From Diadophis punctatus similis (taxonomy: Eukaryota; Chordata; Lepidosauria; Squamata; Dipsadidae): 64,000 nt of DNA. The notes under the pieces were generated by a model. The model searched no databases and was not told where the DNA came from. It worked only from the letters and a program-made list of their open reading frames with translations. The stretch covers positions 10,655,001 to 10,719,000 of the forward strand of contig JALIGW010000016.1 in the NCBI GenBank assembly GCA_023053685.1. Direction: 5' to 3'. Position 1 is the first letter of the stretch, and each line of letters opens with the position of its first letter. Positions 54,361 to 64,000 of the stretch are shown here, piece by piece. The position numbers were made by a program, and so were the translations under genes.

Positions 54361-55489
54361 TTTAATTAATTTATTTATTTATTTTGTCAAGCATGTATAT
54401 AATTACAGACAAAGTATAAACAAAGTATAAACATGATAGTGAATATATAAGAAGTACAAGAATGGTTATGAGTACAAGAAAGTTTATGAATACATGGGTA
54501 TATTAGGACAGGGACGGTAGGGACAATGGTGCTTTTATGCACGCCCCTTACAAACCTCTTAGGAATGGGGTGAGGTCAACGGTAGACAGTCTAAGGTTAA
54601 AGTTTTGGGGGTTTGGGGAAGAAACCACAGAGTCAGGTAGTGCATTCCAGACATTGACCATTCTGTTGCTGAAGTTGAATTTTTTGCAATCAAGTTTGGA
54701 GCGGTTTACATTAAGTTTGTATCTATTGTGAGCTGATGTATTGTTGTAGTTGAACCTGAAGTATTCATTGACAGGTAGGACATTGTAGCAGATAATTTTG
54801 TGTGCTACACTTAGGTCAGATCGAAGGCGGTGTAGTTCTAAATTATCTAGGCCCAAAATTTCAAGTCTGGTGGCACAAGGTATTCTGTTGCGAACAGAGG
54901 AGTGGAGGACTCTTCTTGTAAAATATCTCTGGACATTCTCAATTGTATTAATGTCCGATATGTAGTGTGGGTTCCAGACAGATGAACTGTATTTGAGAAT
55001 TGGTCTAGCAAATGTTTTGTATGCGCTGGTTAAAAGTACAATATTACCAGAGAAGAAACTACGCAAGATTAGGTTAACCACTCTTAATGCCTTTTTAGCA
55101 ATGCTGTTGCAGTGGGCTCTGGCACTTAGATCATTGGAGATGAGTACTCCAAGGTCTTTTACTAAGTGAGGATCGTCAACAAGGTCGTGATCATCTAGTT
55201 TGTATTTTGTGTTCTGATTATTTTTGCCAATGTGTAAGACTGAGCATTTGTTGATTGAGATTTGAAGTTGCCACTTGTTTGACCATTCTGATACATAGTC
55301 AAGGCCTTTTTGAAGGGTTGTAGTATTGTCGGTGGTGTTGAATAGTTCTACATCATCTGCGAAGAGGACACAGTTGCTTTTTATATTATCACAAATGTAA
55401 TTTATGTAAAGAATAAAGCGAGTTGGTCCTAAAACGCTGCCTTGGGGAACACTGCTGTTAAGTACTTTAATAACTTTAAGTGATAACAC
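54361..55489 (-). pseudogene. CR1/L2-group LINE with RT palm motifs
   Basis: The longest real coding relic here: 313 codons open on the minus strand (54548-55489). It contains SVPQGSVLGPTRFILYINYI (RT motif with PQGS), CVLFADDVELF (the YxDD box as FADD), WSNKWQLQISINKCSVLHIG, DLGVLISNDLSARAHCNS, ERVQ-type NVQRYFTRRVLHSS and VVSSPNPQNFNLRLSTVDL. The second aspartate of the catalytic box is kept, but the endonuclease and the first half of the RT are missing by 5' truncation near 55465. The 3' tail is ATTTATTT-rich. It has no stop codon over this length, so it is among the youngest LINE insertions present. Confidence 0.92.
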
Positions 55490-55575
55490 TTAAATTTATT
55501 AAAATAATAATATAATAATATAATATAAAAATAATAATAAAGTTAAATAATAACTTTAAGTGATAATACTTAAAG

Positions 55576-56110
55576 TTATACACATATGAACACCTATATT
55601 TTTGTTCATATGTATTCACCTGCATGGATGGACATCAGTATGTAGAGGAAGGTTTTGCGGGATCATTCCAAATTTCACAGAAAAGAACATGTGCGAGAAC
55701 AACGTTACACCATTAATTTTTTACTTGCATTTCTTCTGAACATAATGGAACATTCAAAAATATCCTTTAGTTGGGTTAAGAGGAAATGAGGCCATGGTGA
55801 GCTGCAAATGAAGGTTTAAAGAAGGTCAAAGACCCACTGTGAAAGAGAGGCATGTAAACATTTTAAGAGGAACCATTTTTAATCAGATAGATCAATGGGC
55901 AGCAAATTAATGCAGAGATATGTAAACAGGCACAATGTTTATGCCACAGAGCTGTTATTTAGCATAAATGTCAGTTGCTTAATTACAGTTTGAGCCAAGG
56001 ATACTCAGGGTCATTATTCCAGTTGTTTTTGTAATTGCAGGTTACATATACTGTAAAAATAGATAGTATTGCATGAACATATATTACCACTGAATTCTGT
56101 TCACTGAATG
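55576..56110. other. Unique DNA; candidate conserved non-coding block
   Basis: 55466-55573 just before holds two AT-rich direct repeats (TAATAACTTTAAGTGATAA). From 55750 to 56060 no repeat signature is present, and TTAATTACAG-type motifs occur. Conservation cannot be judged here. Confidence 0.35.
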
Positions 56111-56118
56111 CTGTAGGT

Positions 56119-56259
56119 CAGGGGTGGGCAAACTATGGTTCTTTGAGGACCTGTGGACTTCAACTCCCAGAATTCCTGAGCCAATTTGCATGGCTGGCTC
56201 AGGAATTCTGGGAGTTGAAGTCCACAGGTCCTCAAAGAACCATAGTTTGCCCACCCCTG
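56119..56259. mobile_element. Palindromic hAT MITE
   Basis: Termini CAGGGGTGGGCAAACTATGG and complement; exact 8-bp duplication CTGTAGGT (56111-56118 and 56260-56267). Same stem as 44214-44359. Confidence 0.95.
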
Positions 56260-56267
56260 CTGTAGGT

Positions 56268-57261
56268 CAACATTTTGCAAACTCAGATGTTCAGACTACA
56301 GATCCCAGCAACACCAGCCAGCCAAAACAACTGTTTTCTTAAAGTTACAGAGGTTGTAGCCCAGCGTTTTCACTGTGCTGAAAATGTCCTCCTCCTCATT
56401 TAATTTAACAGGAAAAAAATTTGGTTTTTAGCTTTGCAAAAACAACAAACGACAATAAATATGTTGTTTAAACATATGTGTTCCCTGAGACTCCAGCATC
56501 TAAAATTTGTGAAGCTTTCAGCCAGAGGAATCCAGGCCTTCCTGTCTAAATACAAACAACAATAAATATGTTGTTTAAACATTTCATAAACAGTTAATTG
56601 CTATATCTGTCGTGGCTCTAGCTCAGATCTTCCTTGCTGGGTTCCTTGTGATCAACAAAAAGCAATGTTATTTCACTACAGGAACACAAGGTGTGTCAAC
56701 AGAGCACTCAATAAATATATTGGGCTCTCTCAGCCTTAGAGAATTGACAATTTAGCACATAATGAATTTGATTTTCAATCTTAGGCAAACACAGAGATGT
56801 TTCCCAATTTGTACCCCACTCTCTCTCCCATCCAGGTGTGTTGAAGGCATCGATTGAAAGCAGAGCCAATAAGCCAACTCTGTGGCTAGTTTGGTTTTTA
56901 TTAGCACCAGCAAATATGCTGATATTCCTTGATGCAGTTTAATCATATTGAACAATTCTAAGCATCCCATGGTAAAATTTGCATTCCAATTCTGAAAAGA
57001 ATCCCTTGGGGGCAAAAATCAGTCCTTTAATTTAACTTTAACCCGGGTTGTATATTTGTTCCACTGAAAGGAAGTAATGTTCAAAATACTGAACAATCGC
57101 AAAGCCAGCCACCCCATAAATTGTTTTCTCCAGCCCTGTTTAGTTTGGTATGAATCAAGCATATATCAACCAGTCTTTAATAAAAGAGGATCACCTTGGC
57201 TGCCCAGGGTAATTGGTTGAAGATTCCATTTCCATTTTTAGAAATATGGCAGGAGTATTCT
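56268..57261. other. Unique DNA with a 30-bp direct repeat
   Basis: ACAATAAATATGTTGTTTAA with flanking bases occurs at about 56443-56472 and 56555-56584. No mobile element recognised. Confidence 0.45.
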
Positions 57262-57480
57262 TTTTGTGTCTTTGTGTGTGTGTATGTACCTTCGAGGGAA
57301 GGTTGACTCTAGGTGACTGCCTGGACAATTTCCTGCAATTTCCTTGGTAAGATTTCAGAAGTAGTTTGTCATTGTCTGCTTCCTAGCACTTAGAGAGAGT
57401 GTGACTGACCCAAGGTCACCCAGATGGCTTCATGCCCCTAGATGGGACTAGAACTCACAATCTCCCAAATGTCTATGGAT
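57262..57480 (-). mobile_element. tRNA-derived SINE (family C), truncated
   Basis: CATTGTCTGCTTCCTAGCAC, GACCCAAGGTCACCCAGATG and GATGGGACTAGAACTCACAA match the family C body and B-box side. The tRNA A-box end is missing. Confidence 0.55.
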
Positions 57481-57627
57481 CAAAGATGAAGTTTAAATCC
57501 CCAAACTCAATTCCACTCCTTCCTGGAGGGATTCGCTCTGAATCTGTTCCTTAAGTCAGCCTCTCCATCATATCAAGTGTCCAGCCTGGAGATGAAAGAC
57601 ATAACTAGGTATCATCAGCATATTGAT

Positions 57628-57897
57628 CAGAGATGGTATTCTGCCGGTTCAGACCGGTTTGGGCGAACCGGTAGCGGCAATATGCAGATGGGTCTGCCCA
57701 CCCGCCTACCCGCCTGGACGTAATGCCATCCTGTAGCCACGTTTTTGAGGCTGGGCACATGCGCGGAAGGCACGCGTGCTAATAAAGCTCATGCACAAGA
57801 GGCTGTGCGCATGTGCAGAGGTGGCACACATGTGCGGAGGTGCGTGCTCACATTTGCGAACCGGTTGGGAATTGAATTGAAGTGAATACCACTCCTG
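57628..57897. mobile_element. hAT MITE (CAGAGATGGTATTC termini)
   Basis: Right end GTGAATACCACTCCTG; flanks ATATTGAT and ATGTTGAT (7 of 8). Same subfamily as 26615-26847. Confidence 0.88.
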
Positions 57898-58139
57898 ATG
57901 TTGATATATCAAATCGCATGCCCACAAAGGACTTCCTCCATGAGAGATTTCATGTAGATGTTAAAAAGTAGGAATAAAGAAGTTCCCGTGAGGCACACTA
58001 TGCCTTAAATGCCCTTTAATTCCATTGGGGAGCAGAATCTCAGCCAAACTGTCCACAGATCCTCAGAAACGTACAAAGGAGACAGAGCCTGCATTCCAAT
58101 GATGGAACACAGATTTTGTCATTTTCACAGAAGATCAGA

Positions 58140-58575
58140 TCCTATGGATGCCTCTGTCTCCATGCCTGTAATTAAGATTTCCTTCTGTCATGGCGCCTGC
58201 CCTCTGGAACAATATTCCCCAGAGACCCAGTTGGTTCCACCATGATGATGTTCAGAAAGCTATTTAAGAACCTGGTTATTCTCCTAAATTGTGGGGCAGA
58301 TTGATAGTTTATTTATTTATTTAGCCAACGCATCTCACCACTCATCTCAACAAGTGGTTGAGTCTTAATCTTTATGTTTTGTAACTGATATGTAACTTTA
58401 GTTAAAAGTTAGTTCACTTTAGTTAAAAAATTACAAAAAAAGGATAATGAAAGAACGTACAACTGTCATCATTCTTTTTGTTTTGTTTTGTAATTTTTAA
58501 TTTTAACTCTTAAGTTACCCAGAGGCAGTAGGAGTCGAGCTGCCTATACATTATATTAATAGAAACAAATATATA
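58140..58575 (+). mobile_element. Degraded L2 LINE C-terminus and 3' UTR
   Basis: A frame fragment resembles the APTLWNQLPPE...FRK...KTWLF end of L2: WNNIPPETQLVPTMMMFRKL then FKNLVILLN. The following AT-rich DNA with AAGTTACCCAGAGGCAGTAG and GCTGCCTATACATTA resembles an L2 3' UTR. Short and old. Confidence 0.45.
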
Positions 58576-58935
58576 AAAAACAAGCATATGTTTCAGTCCA
58601 TTTCTCTCTTTCTATTTTACTTAGAAAACAGTCCTACTAGGCTGAAATTTCTGAATAGGTAATACTGCTTGTGTTCACAACATGTCCAAAATAAAATATT
58701 CCAAATTCTCATTTGCAACTAAAATAAACCCTCTACTTCAGAGGTGTCAAACTCAATTTCATTGAGGGCTGCATCAGGGTTGTGTTTGACCTCGGAGGGG
58801 TGGGGGGGCATGGCCCGGGGTGGGCGGGCATGGCCATGGTGGGTGTCGCATGGGACTTGTGTCAGGGTCACCTGTGGTGGCCAAAGTGCTAAGGCAGAAC
58901 TTCCCTGAGACCCTCCCTCACTCTCATTATAATCT

Positions 58936-58999
58936 CCTTCCTTCCTTCCTTCCTTCCTTCCTTCCTTCCTTCCTTCCTTCCTTCCTTCCTTCCTTCCTT
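58936..58999. repeat. (TTCC)n microsatellite
   Basis: About 16 units inside the hAT element. Confidence 0.97.
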
Positions 59000-59028
59000 T
59001 TCTTTATCCTTCCCTCTTCATTCTTAAG

Positions 59029-59267
59029 TGCCGAGATGGTGCAGTGGTTAAATGCAGCACTGCAGGCTACTGCTAGTTCAGCAGTTCAGCTGTTCAAATC
59101 TCACCGGCTCAAGGTTGACTCAGCCTTCCATCCTTCTGAGGTCAGTAAAATGAGGACCCAGATTGTTGGGGGCAATATGCTGAACTCTGTAAACCGCTTA
59201 GAGAGGGCTGTAAAGCTCTATGAAGCGGTATATAAGTCTAAGTGCTATTGCTATTGCTATTGCTATT
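59029..59267 (+). mobile_element. tRNA-derived squamate SINE (family A) nested in hAT
   Basis: GAGATGGTGCAGTGGTTAAA head, GACCCAGATTGTTGGGGGCA and a (CTATTG)n tail of four units. Confidence 0.92.
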
Positions 59268-59633
59268 CTCCTTTCTTCTTTCTTCCCCTCTTTCCTTGTT
59301 TTTCCTTCCTTGCTATCTTCCCATCTTTCCTTCTTTTACTTTGTCTTTCCTCTTTTCTTTCCCTTTCTCCTTTCCTGTCCCTTCTTGCATGCTCAAATGC
59401 AAAAGGGGAAACGTGTCACTTTTTGTTTTGTTTTTAGTTTGTTTTGATAGCCCTCTGCCAGCAAAAATGGATCCTGGGGGAGCTGCATGCCCCTCCCCAG
59501 CTCCATTTTCGCTGGCAGAGGCACCGTGGACCAGTCCTTTGCTGTTTCCAGACCGGCCCCATGGGCCAGATCTAAGCACCCCATGGGCCAGATCCAGCCT
59601 GCAGGCCTTGAGTTTGACACCCATGCTCTACTT

Positions 59634-60171
59634 CTAGTCTGAGAGGCAAAGCTTTTTCTTTGCATGTTGCTCAGTAAAATAAGCATTGTTGGAAAGAGAT
59701 TATATAGCATTAGATATTCAGATATAATACATTCTCTATGGAGCTGTTAGTTTTACTTTTTTTTCCCCCTTGATATAAAACACTTTAAAAATGTTTATTT
59801 TCCAGAAAAAATATGATTAAGCTGGCAAGACCCTAGGTGTCAAATTTGCTCATTCCAAATGCCAGAAAACTCTCTTTGTGCTAATATGATGTATGAAAAT
59901 ATTTTATCTGAGGCAGGAATATGATGAATTTTATTCTCTAATTAGTAGCATCTGGTCACACATTTCTCTGCTTGATTTTGTAGATAATTCATTCTTCATG
60001 CAAGATTTGACTGGTCAGCGGGAAATGAAATAATTCATTTTCAGCATGCTGTAGTCCATGTAGTCTAGTGTCTCTGTAGGAAAAAATATATTTGTTCTTT
60101 ATAAAAATATTGCTCCCTTTCTAGTAAGAGTAAAGAGAAATAGCATCATATTGAAAACAAATGTTTAAGCC
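59634..60171. other. Unique DNA; candidate conserved non-coding block
   Basis: Repeat-free from about 59800 to 60080 with even AT-rich composition. Conservation not testable here. Confidence 0.35.
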
Positions 60172-60179
60172 TCTTAGAG

Positions 60180-60794
60180 TAAGGTGACCAGACATCCCAC
60201 TTTTAGCGGGACAGTCCCGCTTTTTAACAATTTGTCCCGTGTCCCGCGGCGTTTCAAAAAAGTCCCGCTTTTTAAATTTGAATTTGCCCTGCACACCCCT
60301 CTGCCTCCTGCCTCACCTGCCTCCTCCTGCCAGGCGGGGAGGGAGAGCAGTGAGAGGGACAGCGGTGGTCTTGCCTGTTCATTGCCGCAGAGCCGAAGAA
60401 GCTGGTGGCATTCGCGGCACGGGGCTTCCCCCGCCCGCTTTCCCCGGCCGCCGGGACATCGCCATTTGCGTTCTTTTGCCCTCTGTGCAAACAGAATGCT
60501 TTGCGCATGTGCAGAGGGCAAAAAAACACAAATGGCAGCGTCCCGGTGGTCGGAGAAAGGGGGCGGGGGAAGCCCTGCACCGCAAACGCCACCAGCTTTT
60601 TCGGCTTTGCGGCGACGAACAGGTAAGCCTGCACCGGTAGGAACCCACCCCGGCTGCGATGAATGGGAGGTGTTTGGGGGGGTGCACAAAGCTGCAGGAT
60701 AAGAGAGACGGACCCCTCCCATCTTGCTCCCCTAGAAACCCCCCCCCCCATCAATGGTGTCCCGCTTTACAAATATTAAAATCTGGTCACCTTA
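60180..60794. mobile_element. hAT element with TAAGGTGACCAGAC termini
   Basis: Left TAAGGTGACCAGACATCCC and right TCTGGTCACCTTA; exact 8-bp duplication TCTTAGAG (60172-60179 and 60795-60802). The outer 110 bp repeat GTCCCGCTTTTTAA. The centre (about 60385-60610) is a palindrome like 17059-17322, and GGTAGGAACCCACCCCGG near 60636 belongs to yet another hAT family, so the interior is composite. Confidence 0.92.
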
Positions 60795-60802
60795 TCTTAG
60801 AG

Positions 60803-61683
60803 ATATCTGGAAGTTTGCATTAGCCCAGCCATAGGAAGTAACTTTAAGTTCTCTGTATGTTTTGGATTGCAAATTCTATAATCCTGTACCCTACACAGGC
60901 TGGACTAAGTTACAAGAAATACATGTTCCATATTGCCTATCTGTATTGCAAATAATCTTGCTTCTTGACCAGCCTAATCAAACTTCCAAACTTAAATATT
61001 CCATGTGCCAGGTAGCTTTTGTGTTTTAAGGTTTCCTAGAAACATTAGCTTACATGAGATGTTTTGTGAAATAGGTTCCTTCATGTATTAGATTTATTTT
61101 TTTTAGACGTGGGCAAGCTCAGTAGTTTAATTGACCTAAAGCAAGAATAGGGATTAAGTACTTTGTCAAGATTTCCTACCAAAGTTTCAGAATCACTTAA
61201 GAAGTTTCCACAGTTGGAATTCCTCAACATACTTTTGATTGAGAGAAGGTTATTGGGAAGAGGCCTGAACCAACAATCTTTATAAAATGAAGAAAGGTTC
61301 TATTATAGGTCAGAGTGTTTGTTTTACATGCAGATAATCTCTGGTTTAATGATAACATTGGCCAGATAGATGAATGTTCTGATTTCCTGGGTTCCCATAG
61401 ATCTTTGACAATATCCATTAGCATTAAATTAAAACTCAAATTCTTGGAAAGGTCATATTAGAGCTAAAGCTATATCCAGAGGTCACAGGTTGAGTTACAG
61501 AGCACTGTGCAATTATTGCCTTAATCTCAGTTTTTTTTTAAAAAAAAAAAAACTTTTTAAATCAGAGTTCAAGGAGAATTCACAACAACAATCTTGACCT
61601 ATGCAGTACCCTGTGTAATAAAGTAATAAATAGACCTTTGTCTTTCATTCAGCCTTGAAATTTAAACCAGTTGCATAACGTAA

Positions 61684-61686
<3 letters not shown>
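60803..61686. other. Unique DNA, no feature recognised
   Basis: A T/A homopolymer junction lies at 61531-61551. Nothing else recognised. Confidence 0.4.

Positions 61687-61740
<54 letters not shown>
61687..61740. repeat. (TG)n microsatellite
   Basis: 27 uninterrupted TG units. Confidence 0.98.
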
Positions 61741-61742
<2 letters not shown>

Positions 61743-62605
61743 CAAACTGCTGCCATTGATGCTCTGAGGCTGTGGCTAGGTATTTTTCAAAGTGAGTTAG
61801 TCTCCCAAATTGATGAAGGCTGCATCTCCAAGCATATAGAAAAGAGGGCTTTTGCACATCAAAACTCATTGTTATTGTTAGGTTTTATTTTCCCCTCCCA
61901 GAGCATCCCAGAAATGCTGGCAGTTAGTAGCAAATGAAAGTTTAATTAAGTAAATTAAACATAATTTTTGTTTCATTTCAGCCATTTCAGTTAGAAAGTG
62001 AGAAAGTGTGGTAATAATTCACTGAGAGGAACATCACTGTGAGAGAAGAGAAGGAATTTGATGAAGAAACCCTAACATTTATTTTAATGTGAAGTAGCCT
62101 GGTGGTTCACAGGGTGTACAGTTTGCCCCAAGGTTTATAGTCAGCATATTATATATTTATTTAACATCATTTCTATCCCATCCCAGTCCTCCTTGAACCA
62201 GGTTAGCATGCAATACAATTAAGGAGATAACCAAAGTACATAATGAATTTTATCACATTCCTAGTTAATACTTAGACAGTCCGCAATCAACTCAAGTCAA
62301 AGGCAAGATGGAATAATACTGTCTCAATGTGATCCCCACTGCCCTCCAATTGGATTTTGGTGTCATGTTACAAATAAGATATTTCATTTTCGTCATTTGT
62401 ATAAAGATTTCTGCAGACATGATATGACTAGCATCCATTTCTCCCCACTCCGTAGAGCCCATGACTGTTGGCACTGTTGCTTTCTATTGAATATCTTCCC
62501 ATCATTCTGAAATCTCCGTGGCTTTCTCAGTCTGAACAGGCACAATGGGAAAGTTGCTTTGGGATTTAGTTGCAGAACTGGAAGCCAAGAAGATTACATA
62601 GCATT
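61741..62605. other. Unique DNA, no feature recognised
   Basis: No repeat or coding feature seen. Confidence 0.4.
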
Positions 62606-63090
62606 CTTTATAGAATAGAATTATTTATTGGCCAAGTGTGATTGGACACACAAGGAATTTGTCTTTGGTGTATATGCTCTCAGTGTACATAAGGAGAATA
62701 AAATACATTCATCAAGAATAAAAAGATACAACACTTAGTGATAGTCAAGGTTACTAATAAGCTATCAAATCATACTAGGAAACAAATAAAAACAATATAA
62801 ATTGAAAGATACAAGCAACATGGTTATAGTAATAAGTGGGAAGAGATAGATACTAGTAAGGAAGAGAAGAAGAATAGTAATACAGTCTTAGTAAATTATT
62901 TGACAGTGTTGTGGGAATTAGTTGTTAAGCAGAATGATGGCATTTGGGAAAAAACTGTCCTTGTGTCTAGTAGTTCTGGTGTGCAGTGTCCTATAGTGTC
63001 GTTTTGAGGGTAGAAGTTGAAACAATTTGTGTCCAGGATGTGAGGGGTCTGTAGATATTTTCACAGCCCTCTTTTTGACTATTGTGGAGA
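62606..63090 (-). pseudogene. LINE 3' end with C-terminal coding remnant
   Basis: The left edge AGAATAGAATTATTTATTGG is the 3' terminus shared with 33330-33405. On the minus strand, with no start codon, 62925-63070 translates without stops as RAVKISTDPSHPGHKLFQLL, PSKRHYRTLHTRTTRHKDSF and FPNAIILLNN, a conserved C-terminal block of CR1/L2-group non-LTR retrotransposons. It is upstream-truncated near 63090. The precise clade is not assigned. Confidence 0.75.
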
Positions 63091-63282
63091 TAATTACAAC
63101 AGGAAGAAAAGATATTAATACAGAGTTGGACTATTTTATCATTACATAGATGAAAGGACTTCGTCCATGGCAATTTCTCCAACATTTCTCATAAACATAA
63201 ACCTTTTTCCTTGAATTAAATGAGAATGGTATTTAAAATGTAGCAGTAGTATGCTACCATTTTGTAATAGTGTGCTATGAAA

Positions 63283-63681
63283 CAAGGGTGTCAAACTGGC
63301 GGCCCATGGGCCGGATGCGTCACGCTCAGGCCACACCCACCCCAGTTCCGCGAAGGGGAAAACCACCATGATACGTCACATGAGCTGAGGTGGCGCAGCG
63401 GTTAGAGGCAGGTACTGCAGGCCATTTTAGCTGACACTGATCCGCAGGTCAGCGGTTCAAATCTCACCGGCTCAAGGTTGACTCAGCCTTCCATACTTCC
63501 GAGGTAGGTAAAATGAAGACCCAGATTGTTGGGGGCAATATAAATATACATTGCTTAATGGTGTAAACCACTTAGAGAGTGCTTGCACTGTGAGGCGGTA
63601 TATAAATCTCACAAAATAAATAAATAAATAAATAAATAAATAAATGATGGCAACGTGACAAATGCGGGTTTGATACCCACG
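63283..63681. mobile_element. hAT MITE hosting a SINE
   Basis: Left CAAGGGTGTCAAACTGGC and right GGGTTTGATACCCACG; flanks CTATGAAA and CTCTAAAA (6 of 8). Without the SINE the body matches 34094-34228 (GGGCCGGATGCGTCACG, TCACATGATGGCAACGTG). Confidence 0.82.
63384..63645 (+). mobile_element. tRNA-derived squamate SINE (family A2) nested in hAT
   Basis: GAGGTGGCGCAGCGGTTAGA head, GCGGTTCAAATCTCACCGGC with B box, GACCCAGATTGTTGGGGGCA, GTGCTTGCACTGTGAGGCGG and an (AAAT)n tail. Same variant as 50527-50755, opposite orientation. Confidence 0.92.
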
Positions 63682-63689
63682 CTCTAAAA

Positions 63690-64000
63690 GTAAGGACAAA
63701 ACTGATCCCACTCATTGAGAGCCAACAGAGATTATTCTTTCTTTCATAAGAGTATAATGCTGCAATAATTTTCATGATAATTGTTTTGAGTCTCTGTCAT
63801 ACACCCACATAAGCACAGATTACAAGGGAAACAATGTAGTGGTTTCAAGTAATTTCCCAGTTCTAAAAAAAAAACATTTCCAAAGATGCAACTAGATCTT
63901 TTGACTATGTTCTCTTCTGATGCCTCCCCATATTATGCAACTCAGTATTTTTTTCCTGCTTCATAGATCATTCTAAGTATAACCCAAAAATAATAATCCT
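63690..64000. other. Unique DNA to the window end
   Basis: No feature recognised. Confidence 0.4.

Larger units (their letters stand above)
58739..59625. mobile_element. hAT element enlarged by a microsatellite and a SINE
   Basis: Termini CAGAGGTGTCAAACTC and GAGTTTGACACCCATG; exact 8-bp duplication CTCTACTT (58731-58738 and 59626-59633). Contains (TTCC)n at 58936-58999 and a family A SINE at 59029-59267. The right arm 59455-59625 resembles the right arm of 1165-1492 (GGCCCATGGGGC...). Confidence 0.93.

Noticed and set aside
54537..54731. Plus-strand ORF opposite the LINE
   Set aside because: It is antisense to the RT-bearing frame, which has recognisable motifs.
59242..59637. 131-codon ORF after the SINE
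   Set aside because: It runs across a SINE tail, a pyrimidine-rich stretch and a hAT arm, so it cannot be an ancestral gene.

Overview
This window looks like vertebrate nuclear DNA from a squamate reptile, most probably a snake. That is inferred from repeat content: CR1 and L2 LINE tails, several tRNA-derived squamate SINE families, a long (GAATA)n array next to a LINE 3' end (an association known from snakes), very many short hAT transposons with 8-bp target duplications, Penelope-like and DIRS elements, and abundant microsatellites. I found no host protein-coding exon, rRNA, true tRNA gene, CRISPR array or bacterial feature. Nearly every long ORF is a transposon relic, a simple repeat, or random. 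The window is best read as intergenic or intronic sequence heavily colonised by transposons.

Layout. 0-10 kb: unique DNA, a 630-bp polypyrimidine tract, a probable retroviral-type LTR with U3 repeats, a solo gypsy-type LTR, an inverted-repeat element, a second LTR, a CR1 3' end and an L2 3' end. 10-20 kb: a dense hAT cluster (several nested), a 1.9-kb nest in which a solo LTR was entered by a LINE and by a hAT, and another gypsy-type LTR. 20-31 kb: two foldback Penelope-like units with 13-bp target duplications, a hAT with internal 116-bp tandem repeats, and a 2.1-kb hAT that keeps an exon-intron-exon 5' end and a zinc-finger-like transposase start. 31-46 kb: LTR and SINE insertions, a 190-bp direct duplication flanking a DIRS-like fragment, a compact DIRS derivative with terminal inverted repeats, internal complementary region and tyrosine recombinase C-terminus, and a third foldback unit. 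46-64 kb: L2 relics, an RT-bearing LINE, CR1, tandem duplications, many more hAT elements and SINEs.

The parts interact as layers. Exact target duplications let many insertions be ordered in time, for example SINE inside hAT, hAT inside LTR, hAT inside Penelope unit, and LTR inside CR1. The most unusual items are the DIRS pair, the foldback Penelope units with a hammerhead-like motif, the 2.1-kb hAT that looks like a parent of local palindromic MITEs, and a reading frame shared by two solo LTRs, with traces in a third.
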